Positions 48,232-57,706 of a stretch of 63,284 nt of DNA are shown here, piece by piece. Made by a program: the position numbers and the translations under genes. Below the pieces are notes generated by a model. That model was not told where the DNA came from. It saw nothing but the letters and a program-made list of their open reading frames with translations, and searched no databases. Location of the stretch: positions 1-63,284 of the forward strand of contig NZ_MWWR01000010.1 of NCBI RefSeq assembly GCF_002259605.1, given 5' to 3'. The DNA is from Pseudoscardovia radai (GTDB lineage: Bacteria > Actinomycetota > Actinomycetes > Actinomycetales > Bifidobacteriaceae). Position 1 is the stretch's first letter, and the number at the start of each line of letters is the position of its first letter.

Positions 48232-49443
48232 ATGCTGTTTCGACATCGGACGGACGCGCGTCCCAAGCACGGCGCGCCCGCGGAGGAGCTGTCCGCGCCG
48301 GATGCCGCAATGGTCCACGATGACGCCATTGTGGAAACTTCCGCGCCGGTCCCCACTGAGCAGACGGTGTCGCCCGCCGCAACCCCCGCCCCGCCAACAG
48401 TCCCAACCCCCGCCCCGCGTCCCGCGCGCACGGGCCGCGTGTTCTACATGTCGGTGCTGAACATCGTCGCCGCGCTCGCGGTGGTGTTCCTGCACGCGAA
48501 CGGCGTATACCATCTGCGCCCGGGCGGGCATACGTGGATCTCGGCGTGCTTCATCGAATCGTTCTTCTACCCGGCGGTCCCCGTGTTCTTCATGCTGTCG
48601 GGCGCCACGCTGCTGAACTTCACGGAGCGCTACTCGGTCGCCGAGTTCTTCCGCAAACGCGCCACGCGCGTGCTCATCCCGTTCCTGGCATGGACGGCCA
48701 TCGCCATCGCGTACTGCAGCTACAAGGGCACGGCCGGCAGCCTGGCGCCGGCCCATGTGATCGACGGGATCCTGCATTACAGCTACGCGGGAAACTACTG
48801 GTTCTTCATCCCGCTGTTCTCCATGTATATGTCGCTGCCGCTGGTCACGGGCGTGGCGAAGTCGCGCAGCCTGCTGCGGTACGCCATCGTCATGGGCGTG
48901 CTGTTCAACGCCGTCATCCCGTTCGCGTGCGGCCGCGCCGGCATCGCCTTCGACGGCACGCTTTCGCCTGCGGTGGTGGCCGGCCCGCTGATGTACGCAT
49001 TCATGGGCTACTACATCAACACCTACGAGCTGACGCGCGCGGAGCGCTGGGGCGCGTATCTGCTCGGCGTGTTCGGCTTCCTCTCGCAGTTCCTCGGCAC
49101 CATGTACGCGACGGGCGATTCGAGCACCATCAACTCGCTGTTCAAGGGCTACTACAACTTCCCCGCGGTGTTCCAGGCGCTCGCGGTGTTCGTGTTCTTC
49201 CGCAGCCTGCCATACGACCGCTTCGTGCCGGCGTCCGTGCAGCGTGTGGGCAACAACCTGGCGAAATACACCTTCGGCGTGTACCTCATGCAGGCGTATT
49301 TCATCGAGTGGCTGCCGAAAATCCTGAACGTGAGCATTTTCTCGCTGAAGTGGCGGCTTCTCGCGCCGATTCCGATCTTCCTGATGGCGATCGGCGTCAC
49401 GTGGGTGTTCAAGCGCCTGCCCGTGCTGCGTCGCATTGTGTGA
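48232..49443 (+). CDS. acyltransferase 3 family membrane protein
   Basis: 403 residues. After a 70-residue Pro/Ala-rich cytoplasmic tail there are about ten membrane segments with the family layout: LNIVAALAVVFLHANGVYH (the His is the conserved catalytic one of the usual R..A...VV..H motif), PVFFMLSGATLL, FRKRATRVLIPFLAW, and F.VYLMQAYF near the C-terminus. These enzymes O-acylate exopolysaccharides, cell-wall glycans or lipids. The ATG at 48232 was preferred for its AGGGTGG; an ATG at 48178 in the same frame is possible. The acceptor cannot be deduced; there are no polysaccharide genes alongside. Confidence 0.85.
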   Translation: MLFRHRTDARPKHGAPAEELSAPDAAMVHDDAIVETSAPVPTEQTVSPAATPAPPTVPTPAPRPARTGRVFYMSVLNIVAALAVVFLHANGVYHLRPGGHTWISACFIESFFYPAVPVFFMLSGATLLNFTERYSVAEFFRKRATRVLIPFLAWTAIAIAYCSYKGTAGSLAPAHVIDGILHYSYAGNYWFFIPLFSMYMSLPLVTGVAKSRSLLRYAIVMGVLFNAVIPFACGRAGIAFDGTLSPAVVAGPLMYAFMGYYINTYELTRAERWGAYLLGVFGFLSQFLGTMYATGDSSTINSLFKGYYNFPAVFQALAVFVFFRSLPYDRFVPASVQRVGNNLAKYTFGVYLMQAYFIEWLPKILNVSIFSLKWRLLAPIPIFLMAIGVTWVFKRLPVLRRIV

Positions 49444-49946
49444 GGCGCGAGGCGTGCTGCAGGGCTGCGGTTGGCGTGATGTGCGCTATTGTGCGCTTTT
49501 GGTAGACGATAGTCCTTTGTTGTGCGTAAAAGCACAATCGGTGTGCGAATAATATCGACGATTGCGCGAATCGTGCTGCAAAATCGTGTGAAATCTGTTC
49601 GCACATGTTTGTATACCGCACATAAACCTATCCAACCGCACACACGCGCACAACATCTCACATATCCACCCATAAACGCACGCCTCCGAACAAACATCGC
49701 TCAAAAACGCACGCCACGCCGATGCTTCCCCCGCGCATCGTATTTTCCGCATGTTTCCACACCCTGCCGCAACCGCACCCCGGCATTGGCCGTTTTCCCG
49801 CCCCGCGCCACGTATGATGGACACACTGCGGGCCGAATGCGGCAGAGGCGTTCGACGCGCAGGTGCGTGAATAATACGAGAGACGAGGCGGGAGGGAAAC
49901 CGCGACACCTTGTCACTCACCTGGTTCGCAACCTAGGGAGGAACAG
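49444..49946. other. 503-base gene-free region
   Basis: No convincing gene, RNA or strong terminator was found between the acyltransferase and ATPase genes. The part from 49500 to 49740 is rich in CACA/TGTG and more A/T rich than its flanks. The ribosome site of the ATPase gene (CTAGGGAGGAACAG) lies at its end. Confidence 0.5.
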
Positions 49947-51926
49947 ATGAAGCCGGTTTGGAATATCTGCAAACAGGTGCCGATGCTGCCTGTTGTCATA
50001 TTGAGCGCAATCCCCATCGCGCTGTGCTGGACGCCGTATCCGCGCGTCAGCCATCTCATCGTCATCGCCATCGTGGCGATCTGCCTGACCGAAACCGTCA
50101 TCGGCATGGTCCGCGACATCCGCGAGGGCCACGTCGGGCTCGACGTCCTCGCGGTCATCGCCCTCATCTCCACGCTCGCCGTGCGCGAATACTGGGCGGC
50201 GTGGGTGGTGGTGCTCATGGTGTACTCGGGCGAGGCCATCGAGAACTACGCGCAGAACAAGGCGCAGTCCAACCTCAGCAAGCTCATGGAGGCGGCGCCG
50301 ACCATCGCGCATATCGCCAGCGACGACGCCGGCCATGACTGGGTCGACAAAAGCGTGGACGAGGTCAAGATCGGCGACCTGCTCGTCGTGCGCCCCGGCG
50401 AAACCGTGCCCGTCGACGGCATGCTGATCGACGGCGAGGCCACGCTCGACATGTCTCAGGTCAACGGCGAACCGGTGCCGCGCACCGTGTACTCCGGCCA
50501 GAAGGTGCTGTCGGGCTCCATCAACGGTGACGCCATGTTCCGCCTGCGCGCCACCGAGGAAGCGCGCGACTCGCAGTACCAGCGCATCATCGAGATGGTG
50601 ATGAGCGCCCAGAGCTCACGCCCGGCGGTTGTGAAGACGGCCGACCTGCTCGCCGTGCCGTTCACCGTCATCTCGCTGATCATCGCGGGCGTTGCGTGGT
50701 TCGTGGCGCAGACCCCGGTGCGTTTCGCGCAGGTGCTCGTGCTTGCCACGCCGTGCCCGCTGCTTATCGCCGCGCCGGTGGCGTATCTGGCCGGCACCGG
50801 CCGCCTTGCGCGCACCGGCATCCTCATCAAGTCGCAGGAGGTGCTCGAAACCCTCGGCCGCGTCTCGCATGTGTTCTTCGACAAAACCGGAACGCTGACG
50901 AGCAAGCAGCCGCAGGTCATCCGTCTCGACCGCCCCGACCGTTCGCGCATCCTCGACAAGCTCGATATGTCGGACTCCGCCATCACCGTCGTGGCAGGCC
51001 TGATCGAGAACTATTCCGTGCATATCCTGGCGCCGGGCATCGTGGCGGCCGGCGAGAAGGAATTCCGCAAGCACCCCGACATCCGCCGCGATGTGGAGGA
51101 CGTGCACGAGGCGTCCGGCAAGGGCATCGAGGGCATCGTGTCCGGGCACCGCGTGCGCGTGGGCCGCTTCCCCTACGTGATGGAGGTCGTGGACGACGAC
51201 GTGCTGGTCGGCAAGGTGCGCCCGACGGACCCCGGCGAGCTGTTCGAGCCGCTTCCCGACGATTGCATGGGCACCTTCATCGCCATCGACGGGCAGATCG
51301 CCGCGCGCATCGTGCTGCGCGACCTGCCGCGCCCGAATTCCGCGAAGGCGCTCAACGAGCTGCGTTCGATCGGCGTCAAGCGCCTGACGATGCTGACCGG
51401 CGACAAGCCGGTGGCTGCGAAAACCGTGGCCAAGCAGGTGGGCATCGACGATGTGCGCTACGAGCTGCTGCCGCAGGAGAAGGCCGACGCCGTCAAGCAG
51501 GCGCGCGACGAGATGCCGAACAAGCAACCGTGGTGGGACCGCCTCATGATGAAGTACGTCGGCGAGTCCATGACGCGCACCGTCACGATGATGGTCGGCG
51601 ACGGCGTGAACGACGCCCCGGTGCTGGCCTCCGCCGACATCGGCATGGCCATGACCGGCGGCACGAGCACGGCCGCGTCGCAATCCGCGCAGGTTGTCAT
51701 CATGAACGACAACATCGAGATGGTGCCGCGCGCAATCATCATCGCACGCCAGACCAAGCGCGTCATGCTGCAGGCCGTGTGCATCGGCCTGGGCCTGGCC
51801 ATCATCGGCATGATCTGCGCGGCGTGCAATCTCATCCCCGCCGTCATCGGCGCCATCCTGCAGGAGGCGATCGACGTCATCTCCATCGTGTGGGCGCTGA
51901 CCGCGCTCGCCGACCGCAAGAAGTAA
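49947..51926 (+). CDS. P1B-like heavy-metal P-type ATPase
   Basis: 659 residues, a little short, with no N-terminal metal-binding domain. Present: the membrane metal motif ATPCPLL (~267), phosphorylation site FDKTGTLT (~310-317), MLTGDKP, MVGDGVNDAPVLASADIGMA (~550), and the actuator-type loop TGE replaced by NGE in VNGEPVPR. The canonical nucleotide-domain HP dipeptide is altered: ENYSVHILAPG keeps His but has Ile for Pro. It probably exports a divalent metal; TPC does not by itself fix the ion. Strong GGGAGGA upstream. It has no metalloregulator gene beside it. Two or more N-terminal membrane pairs are also reduced compared with ZntA. Confidence 0.87.
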   Translation: MKPVWNICKQVPMLPVVILSAIPIALCWTPYPRVSHLIVIAIVAICLTETVIGMVRDIREGHVGLDVLAVIALISTLAVREYWAAWVVVLMVYSGEAIENYAQNKAQSNLSKLMEAAPTIAHIASDDAGHDWVDKSVDEVKIGDLLVVRPGETVPVDGMLIDGEATLDMSQVNGEPVPRTVYSGQKVLSGSINGDAMFRLRATEEARDSQYQRIIEMVMSAQSSRPAVVKTADLLAVPFTVISLIIAGVAWFVAQTPVRFAQVLVLATPCPLLIAAPVAYLAGTGRLARTGILIKSQEVLETLGRVSHVFFDKTGTLTSKQPQVIRLDRPDRSRILDKLDMSDSAITVVAGLIENYSVHILAPGIVAAGEKEFRKHPDIRRDVEDVHEASGKGIEGIVSGHRVRVGRFPYVMEVVDDDVLVGKVRPTDPGELFEPLPDDCMGTFIAIDGQIAARIVLRDLPRPNSAKALNELRSIGVKRLTMLTGDKPVAAKTVAKQVGIDDVRYELLPQEKADAVKQARDEMPNKQPWWDRLMMKYVGESMTRTVTMMVGDGVNDAPVLASADIGMAMTGGTSTAASQSAQVVIMNDNIEMVPRAIIIARQTKRVMLQAVCIGLGLAIIGMICAACNLIPAVIGAILQEAIDVISIVWALTALADRKK

Positions 51927-52045
51927 TCGTTCCCCAACCCACACCGCGAGCGGCCCTGCGAGGCCCCGCGCGGACGGCGCGCACAGTGCATGCGCCGCCC
52001 GCCGGGGCTACCGCACGGCCGCTCGTGCTATTAGTATCGGTTCCT

Positions 52046-53572
52046 ATGACTGACAACACCCAGAACACTGCGGATACCGCCGCTGTGGATACCGCGAACC
52101 GCGAAGGCGCCGAGGCGCGCCCGCTTCGCGTCGCCGTCGTCGGCGCGGGTCCCGCCGGCGTGTACACCTCCGACATCCTCCTGCGCCAGCTGGCGCAGCG
52201 CGGCGAGGCGCTCGGCCTCGGCATCGACGCCACCATCGACCTGTACGAGAAGCTGCCGGTGCCGTTTGGCCTCGTGCGCTACGGCGTGGCCCCGGACCAC
52301 CCGTCCATCAAGTTCATCCAGGGCGCGCTCGCCCGCACGCTCGACAATCCGAAGATCCGCCTGTTCTGCGACGTCGAGGTGGGCAAGGACGTCTCCCTCG
52401 ACGAGTTGCGCGAACGCTATGACGCCGTCGTGTTCGCCACCGGCGCCGTCGACGACAGGCCTCTGCGCATTCCCGGGCACGACCTCAAGCACGTGTACGG
52501 CGCCGCGCATTTCGTGGAATGGTACGACGGATACCCCACCGGTCCGCGCACCTGGCCGCTGACCGACGAGACCGTGGCCGTGATCGGCGGCGGCAACGTG
52601 GCCATGGACGTGGCGCGCGAGCTCGTGCGCAACGCCGACGACCTGCTTGGCACCGACATTCCGCAGAACGTGTACGACGGCATCAAGGCGAACGCCTGCC
52701 GCGAACTGCATCTGTTCGTGCGCCGTGACGTGGCGCATGCCAAGTTCTCCGTGCAGGAGCTGCGCGAGCTCGAGAAGCTGCCGGGCGTGCAGCTCGTGGT
52801 GAACGAGGACGACTTCGACCTGTCCGACGCTACGCTCGAGGTGGCGGCCGACGACAAGCTCACGCGCCAGATGGTGGAAGAGCTGTTCGTGATCCGCGAT
52901 ATGGCCGAGGACATGGAATACGACGGCGGCACCGACTTCAACGGCCAGCCGGCCACGAAGAAGTACGTGCTGCATTTCAACTCGAACCCCGTCGAGGTGC
53001 TCGGCGACGCCGACGGCGCGGTGCGCGGCATCCGCGTGGAGCGCACCGAGACCTCGCCCGAAGGCTCCATGACCGGAACCGGCGAGACCTACGATGTTCC
53101 CGTGCAGGCCGTGTACCATGCGATCGGCTACAGGCCGGCCGCCGTGAACGGCGTGGCGTATGACGAGAAGGGCACGCGCCTGCTCAACGAGTCGGGCCGT
53201 ATCGAGGCCGAGCCGGAAACCGACGGCGCTCCGCTGGTCACCGTGCCGTATGTGTACGCGACGGGCTGGGCCAAGCGCGGCCCCGTGGGCCTGATCGGCT
53301 CCACCAAGTCCGATGCGCTCGAGACCGTGAACAACATTCTCGACGATTGGGCGGCCAGCGGAAAGAACGGCCGCGTGGCGCCGAAGGCCGGCGACGAGGC
53401 CGAGACGATCGCCTACCTGCAGGGCAAGGGCCTGCAGCCGATCGGACGCGAGGGCTGGGACCGCGTGGTGGCCTACGAGCATGCGCAGGGCGAGAAGGTG
53501 GGCCGCGATCATATCAAGCTCGTGGAGCCCGACCAGATCCGCCGCGTCGCCCGCGGGGAGGAAACCGCCTGA
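52046..53572 (+). CDS. ferredoxin/flavodoxin-NADP+ reductase, FprA type
   Basis: 508 residues. It carries two dinucleotide-binding motifs: VVGAGPAGVYTSDILL for FAD near residue 31 and VIGGGNVAMDVAREL for NADP near 178. Between them lies KLPVPFGLVRYGVAPDHP, diagnostic of the adrenodoxin-reductase/FprA family, and near the C-terminus GWAKRGPVGLIGSTKSDA. It passes electrons between NADPH and ferredoxin. The first 25 residues are a Thr/Asn/Ala-rich tail. No Shine-Dalgarno precedes ATG 52046; a TAGTAT box at 52032-52037 would start transcription almost at the ATG, so the message may be leaderless. Confidence 0.93.
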   Translation: MTDNTQNTADTAAVDTANREGAEARPLRVAVVGAGPAGVYTSDILLRQLAQRGEALGLGIDATIDLYEKLPVPFGLVRYGVAPDHPSIKFIQGALARTLDNPKIRLFCDVEVGKDVSLDELRERYDAVVFATGAVDDRPLRIPGHDLKHVYGAAHFVEWYDGYPTGPRTWPLTDETVAVIGGGNVAMDVARELVRNADDLLGTDIPQNVYDGIKANACRELHLFVRRDVAHAKFSVQELRELEKLPGVQLVVNEDDFDLSDATLEVAADDKLTRQMVEELFVIRDMAEDMEYDGGTDFNGQPATKKYVLHFNSNPVEVLGDADGAVRGIRVERTETSPEGSMTGTGETYDVPVQAVYHAIGYRPAAVNGVAYDEKGTRLLNESGRIEAEPETDGAPLVTVPYVYATGWAKRGPVGLIGSTKSDALETVNNILDDWAASGKNGRVAPKAGDEAETIAYLQGKGLQPIGREGWDRVVAYEHAQGEKVGRDHIKLVEPDQIRRVARGEETA

Positions 53573-53651
53573 GCGGAATGGAGCGTGATGTCGGCTGGTT
53601 GCACCATGTGCGGCGACACCATGCGATTGTGATCATGCGATTGTGATTGAT

Positions 53652-53688
53652 GCGCGGCACGCCTGATATATGAGGCGTGCCGCGCTTT
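53652..53688 (+). terminator. terminator of the reductase gene
   Basis: GCGCGGCACGCCT pairs perfectly with AGGCGTGCCGCGC around an 8-base loop and is followed by TTTG. Confidence 0.85.
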
Positions 53689-53796
53689 GTCGTTCTCGGT
53701 GCTGACGCGCATCCAGAGCCGCGGAATCGTGGGAGCCGGCGGAAGTTATCGCACAGCGAAACGGGCGCCGGCTCCGTCGTTTTGTATCCTTGGAGT

Positions 53797-54774
53797 ATGG
53801 GAAACGAAACGGTGCATGTGCACGGCCATTTCAACGGCCTCAAGACAACGATGCTCTTCGCCCTCATGTGGGCCGTCGTCATGCTGATCTGGTGGCTGAC
53901 CGGTGCCTCGCGCAGCACCCTCGCCATCTATATCGCCGTCGGCCTGGCAACGAATTTCTTCAGCTACTTCTTTTCCGACAAACTCGCCATCGCCTCGATG
54001 CACGCCCGTGAGGTCAACGAGCAGGAGGCCCCCGAGCTCTACCGGATCGTGCGCGAGCTGTCGACGAAGGCCGGCAAGCCCATGCCGCGCATCTGCATCG
54101 CGCCGACCATGAGCCCCAACGCCTTCGCAACGGGGCGCAACGAACGCCATGCGGCCGTGTGCTGCACCGAGGGAATCCTGCGCCTGTGCTCGTGGCGCGA
54201 AATCCGAGGCGTGCTCGGGCACGAGCTCATGCATGTGTACAACCATGACATCCTCACCGGCGCCATTGCGTCCTCCATGGCGTCCGTCATCACCTCCCTT
54301 GGCTACGCGCTGATGTATTTCGGCGGCGGGCGCGACGATGACGATCGCGGTGTCAATCCGATCGGCGCCCTGCTTGCGTATATCCTCGCCCCGATCGGCG
54401 CGGCGATGATCCAGATGGCCATCTCGCGCACCCGCGAATACGATGCCGACGAGGACGGCGCGCGCCTCACCGGCGATCCGGCGGCGCTCGCCTCGGCGCT
54501 GCAGCGAATCGAGGGCTCCGTGGCGAGCGGCAACACGATGCCCGTGACGTCGGGCACGCAGAGCACCGCGGCCGTGATGATCGAAAGCCCGTTCCGCGAG
54601 GTAGGCCTCCAACGGCTGTTCTCCACGCACCCGCCGACACCGGACCGCATCAACCGCCTCATGCAGATGGACCGCGAGATGCACGGCGCGGCGGGCGTGG
54701 GCGGTGCGAATGGCGCGCCCCAGGAGATGCCGGCGTACCGACAGTACGCGGACATCAGCGCGGACATCAGGTGA
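53797..54774 (+). CDS. htpX: HtpX-type membrane zinc metalloprotease
   Basis: 325 residues. Two N-terminal membrane segments (residues ~15-60) precede the catalytic HELMHVYNHD (~141-150) with a downstream metal-ligand Glu in RTREYDADEDGA, and two further membrane segments (ASVITSLGYALMY, IGALLAYILAPIGAAM) between them. HtpX cleaves misfolded membrane proteins at the cytoplasmic face. C-terminal residues after STHPPTPDRI are low complexity. ATG 53797 has TTGGAG just upstream. It lies among housekeeping genes and is transcribed alone. Confidence 0.95.
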   Translation: MGNETVHVHGHFNGLKTTMLFALMWAVVMLIWWLTGASRSTLAIYIAVGLATNFFSYFFSDKLAIASMHAREVNEQEAPELYRIVRELSTKAGKPMPRICIAPTMSPNAFATGRNERHAAVCCTEGILRLCSWREIRGVLGHELMHVYNHDILTGAIASSMASVITSLGYALMYFGGGRDDDDRGVNPIGALLAYILAPIGAAMIQMAISRTREYDADEDGARLTGDPAALASALQRIEGSVASGNTMPVTSGTQSTAAVMIESPFREVGLQRLFSTHPPTPDRINRLMQMDREMHGAAGVGGANGAPQEMPAYRQYADISADIR

Positions 54775-54910
54775 CGGCATGCGGCTCCTGCGGACCGGGG
54801 CAGCCCGCGTTTCCCAGTGTTTCCCAAGACCCGTGCGATAAGATTCTAGGGACCGGACGGCGTGCCCAGAGGTGCGCCCGACGGGGAAATCACAATCCGG
54901 AAAGGACATC

Positions 54911-55480
54911 ATGAACACGTCACGTCTTTCCCGCGCCGTGGCGGTCGCGGGAACCATTGCGATTCTCGGAAGCGGCCTGGCTGCCTGCGGCTCGTCGTCG
55001 AGCAGTGCGGAATCGTCGTCAAGCTCGGCCGAGGTCACCACCTCCACCACGCCGGGCACGGACGCCTGTGCCAGCATCCCGGAGAACTACATCGAGGAGC
55101 CGAACAAGGCCTATACCGCGCAGCTGGCCGACGACTGCTCCGTGACCTTCCATACGCCGGGCGAATCGTATTACAATTCCATGATTTACAAGAACGACTC
55201 GCTGAAGAGGCTTGACGGCGGCGCCTTCTCGTGGTCCACCGACTCCAGCGGGAACTTCACGTATATTCCGGCCGGGCAACTGACGAAGGACGCCTACCCC
55301 GACGCGTACAACGCGGCCATCTCCGCCAGCTTCACCGACGACGACCTGCCGCAGTACGCGTGGGTCTGGTACCAGACCGACGGCTCCGACACCGGCGAGC
55401 TGTTCCGCGAGCACACCGACATGGAGGCCTCCGAGTCGGCCGCCGCCTCCGCAAGCGACACCACCAGCTCCGGTCAGTGA
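54911..55480 (+). CDS. putative lipoprotein
   Basis: 189 residues. The signal peptide ends in the lipobox LAAC, so the mature protein is lipid-anchored at Cys 26. A Ser-rich linker follows, then a small domain of about 130 residues with two Cys (DACASIP, DDCSVTF) that may pair, and a Ser/Ala/Thr tail. No family was recognised. AAAGGACATC precedes ATG 54911. Confidence 0.72.
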   Translation: MNTSRLSRAVAVAGTIAILGSGLAACGSSSSSAESSSSSAEVTTSTTPGTDACASIPENYIEEPNKAYTAQLADDCSVTFHTPGESYYNSMIYKNDSLKRLDGGAFSWSTDSSGNFTYIPAGQLTKDAYPDAYNAAISASFTDDDLPQYAWVWYQTDGSDTGELFREHTDMEASESAAASASDTTSSGQ

Positions 55481-55488
55481 TTCTGTGA

Positions 55489-55559
55489 TGCCCCGCGGTT
55501 GTGCGTGCGTATGCGTGTGCGGCGTGCGCGTGTGCGGCGTGCGACGTGCGACCGCGGGG
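55489..55559. other. long-loop inverted repeat after the lipoprotein gene
   Basis: GCCCCGCGGT at 55489 pairs with ACCGCGGGGC ending at 55559. The 51-base loop consists of GTGCG-type repeats (gtgtgcggcgtgcg twice). It may be a factor-independent terminator of poor form; there is no T run. Confidence 0.4.
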
Positions 55560-55613
55560 CAGCCGTGGTACACTCTCATCTGTGTGTTCCCGCTTCGGCG
55601 GGGCATTGCGCTC

Positions 55614-55684
55614 GCGGGCGTAGTTCATCGGTAGAATGGAAGCTTCCCAAGCTTCAGAGGCGGGTTCGACTCCCGTCGCCCGCT
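55614..55684 (+). tRNA. tRNA-Gly (anticodon CCC)
   Basis: 71 bases. Acceptor stem GCGGGCG/CGCCCGC, D arm TAGTTCATCGGTAGAATG, anticodon stem-loop GAAGC-TTCCCAA-GCTTC with CCC, and T arm GCGGGTTCGACTCCCGT. CCA is not encoded. Its 3' 25 bases are repeated at 62858-62882, marking it as the integration site of the adjoining element. Confidence 0.95.
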
Positions 55685-56086
55685 CTCTTGCCGTTCCGTT
55701 CGGATTCTTCGGAATGCCTGAGTTTTCAACGTTTCCCGTATGTTCTTTTCAATGCTTTTCGGTCATTGAAAAACTGTCCGATTCCGTCCGGTCGCTCACA
55801 CTTTGCTCACACGACGGGCGTTCGGCCAGAACGTCGGATATCCGCCGGTCGATGTCGGCGGCGACTTCATCAAGATCGTTCGAAAAAAGGTCGGCGTACG
55901 TGTCCAACGTCATGCTTGCGTTCTTATGCCCTAGCATTCGTTGGACGGCCTTCACGTTCGCGTGCGAACTGATCGCGATGGACGCGGCCGTGTGCCTCAG
56001 GTCGTGGACTGTGAGCGACGGCACGCCGGCCGCGGCTATCGCCTTGCCGAACCAACCGCCGGAACGTTTCGGCTCGGCAAGCGGCT
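55660..56086. repeat. direct repeat, first copy (tRNA end plus integrase 3' part)
   Basis: Matches 62858-63284 at a constant offset of 7,198 bases with no difference that I could see. It covers the tRNA-Gly end, the 64-base gap and the last third of the integrase gene, and is cut only by the window edge. Inside, (T/C)(T/C)GCTCACAC occurs at 55792 and 55803, 11 bases apart, a likely integrase arm site. Confidence 0.9.
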
Positions 56087-56954
56087 TGCCGTCCGGCTCG
56101 GTGAAAACGAGGTCGCCGGCCGCCTTGCCCTGGCATTCGGACACTATGGCGCGCATGACGTGCGCGGGAACGGGTACGGTACGGCGCTCCCACGTCTTCG
56201 GCTCCGTTTCCTTCCAGCCGTTCGCGCGGCTCATGCTCTTTTCGATGGCCAGGCGTCCCGCCTCCGCGTCGACGTTCCGCACTCTCAGTGCGCGCGCCTC
56301 CCCGATCCTCAGGCCGCAGAACCCTAGTGTGAGAATCAGCGCCCGGTAACGGCCTGACGCGTCGGCCAGGGCAATCACCTGGCGTGGCGTCAGGTACGTT
56401 CGTGGCTTGCGCGTCTTGCGTGGCAACGCGCACCTGTCGCACGGGTTGCGCGCCGTCATTCCGTCGCGCACGGCGGCGTCGAAAATGGATTTAAGCACGC
56501 CGAACGCGCGCAACGTGACGCTGGCACTCTCATGCCGTCCCCTGGCCGTCTCCGCGGTGCCGTCAACGAGCGAATTAACCCATGCCTGTACTTGCGTATG
56601 CGTCACGTCTCCGAGGCGCATAGAACCCCATTTCGGGGCGACGTGGACGCGCCACGCGCTTTCTATGTCCCTGGCGTGCGATGGCTTGCCGGTTCCGGCC
56701 GCGATTTCCACGACGCGCGCCCCGTAGTCGTCTATGCGTGCGCGGGATTTCACGGGATCGACCCACACGCCGCGCCGCGCGTCGGTTTTCTGTGCGTCGC
56801 GGAACCTTTCGGCGTCGAGAATCCGGCGGAATCCTGATTTAGAGTGCTGGCGCCTGTCGGCTCCCCTGTAATAGACGATGTAGCGCACGCCGCCGGCCGT
56901 GTCGTACCTCGATATTCCGGCCCGCCTGGTTGGCCGTTCGTTCTTGCGGCTCAT
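55749..56954 (-). CDS. int: tyrosine-type integrase (tRNA-Gly element, first copy)
   Basis: 401 residues. An N-terminal arm-binding domain (about 1-65, YDTAGGVRYIVYYRG), a core-binding domain (70-175) and the catalytic domain with Arg in GLRIGEA (~215), HDLRH (~315), LGHKNASMT (~340) and Tyr in DTYADLF (~350): all catalytic residues are in place. Its ATG overlaps the TGA of the repressor gene by four bases (ATGA), so the two are translated together. It inserts into the tRNA-Gly 3' end 65 bases from its stop codon. It is related to, but clearly distinct from, the tRNA-Leu integrase. Confidence 0.94.
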   Translation of the reverse strand: MSRKNERPTRRAGISRYDTAGGVRYIVYYRGADRRQHSKSGFRRILDAERFRDAQKTDARRGVWVDPVKSRARIDDYGARVVEIAAGTGKPSHARDIESAWRVHVAPKWGSMRLGDVTHTQVQAWVNSLVDGTAETARGRHESASVTLRAFGVLKSIFDAAVRDGMTARNPCDRCALPRKTRKPRTYLTPRQVIALADASGRYRALILTLGFCGLRIGEARALRVRNVDAEAGRLAIEKSMSRANGWKETEPKTWERRTVPVPAHVMRAIVSECQGKAAGDLVFTEPDGKPLAEPKRSGGWFGKAIAAAGVPSLTVHDLRHTAASIAISSHANVKAVQRMLGHKNASMTLDTYADLFSNDLDEVAADIDRRISDVLAERPSCEQSVSDRTESDSFSMTEKH

Positions 56955-57574
56955 TCGTCGGAGGCCGCCCCGTGTGCCGTGCCGATTATGAACGCCGTGG
57001 AAGCGTCGGCCGCGTAGGCCAGTTCGGGGGAAACCGAGTACAGCCAGCGCACGAACTCCGTTTCGATGTGGCGGCCCGCCAGGTTCACGACATATTGCCC
57101 CGTCACGTTTTCATCGATCCATTTGGCGACGCCTGGCGCGGCGGCGTCGGGGTCTTCATACTCCAAACTGTCCAAATCATCGCGGGTTTGCGTTATTGCG
57201 TCCGCGGCGGTTTGCAAGTCTTGCAATTGTGCGTGGACGCCGCGCACTTCCGACCGAATGAATTCGGCTCCCCCGTCGCCGCTCATATCCGCCGCCGTGC
57301 CGAGTAGGCGCGTTCCTAGTATCGCGTCAAGCGCGGCGCCTTCGGTCAGTTTTATCTGCCGTTTGCCCAGTTCAACCGAACGGACTGTCGAACGGTTCCA
57401 TGTCGTGTGCCCGCGTTCGGCCATCTTCCCGGCCACGTCGTCGCGTGACATGTGCCGGCGCTCCCTGGCGTGGAGGACTTGCCGGCCTAGTTCGGATTCG
57501 GCCGCGGCCGCTATGTCATGCCTGTGGGGGTTGGCGTTCTCTGCCGTCTCCCCGTTGTCTTCAATGCTTTCCAT
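56951..57574 (-). CDS. XRE-family repressor-like protein of the tRNA-Gly element
   Basis: 207 residues from ATG 57574 (an in-frame GTG at 57589 would add five). The helix-turn-helix is in QVLHARERRHMSRDDVAGKM with STVRSVELGKRQIKL; the C-terminal 120 residues are helical and acidic. No Shine-Dalgarno is seen. It is homologous in its N-terminal half to the XRE protein of the tRNA-Leu element (31242-31913). It is divergent from the HTH/replication operon and faces a perfect palindrome at 57626, a likely operator. Being coupled to the integrase, it probably ties repression to integration. Confidence 0.8.
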   Translation of the reverse strand: MESIEDNGETAENANPHRHDIAAAAESELGRQVLHARERRHMSRDDVAGKMAERGHTTWNRSTVRSVELGKRQIKLTEGAALDAILGTRLLGTAADMSGDGGAEFIRSEVRGVHAQLQDLQTAADAITQTRDDLDSLEYEDPDAAAPGVAKWIDENVTGQYVVNLAGRHIETEFVRWLYSVSPELAYAADASTAFIIGTAHGAASDE

Positions 57575-57625
57575 GTGTTTAATAATCACCCAAAATGTAA
57601 AAACGACACGCCGATGACTGAAAAG

Positions 57626-57637
57626 TACACATGTGTA
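57626..57637. promoter_or_regulatory. palindromic operator candidate in the satellite's divergent promoter region
   Basis: TACACATGTGTA is a perfect 12-bp palindrome in the middle of the 132-base region between the divergent repressor and HTH genes. TTGACC on the minus strand (57650-57655) and TAGTAT on the plus strand (57635-57640) overlap or adjoin it, so binding would block promoters on both sides. Confidence 0.5.
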
Positions 57638-57706
57638 GTATTCTGACGGTCAAGGCGGATAAAAACCGCTCATGACCGAAAATCATACAACGAGGGAGGT
57701 TCTGAA

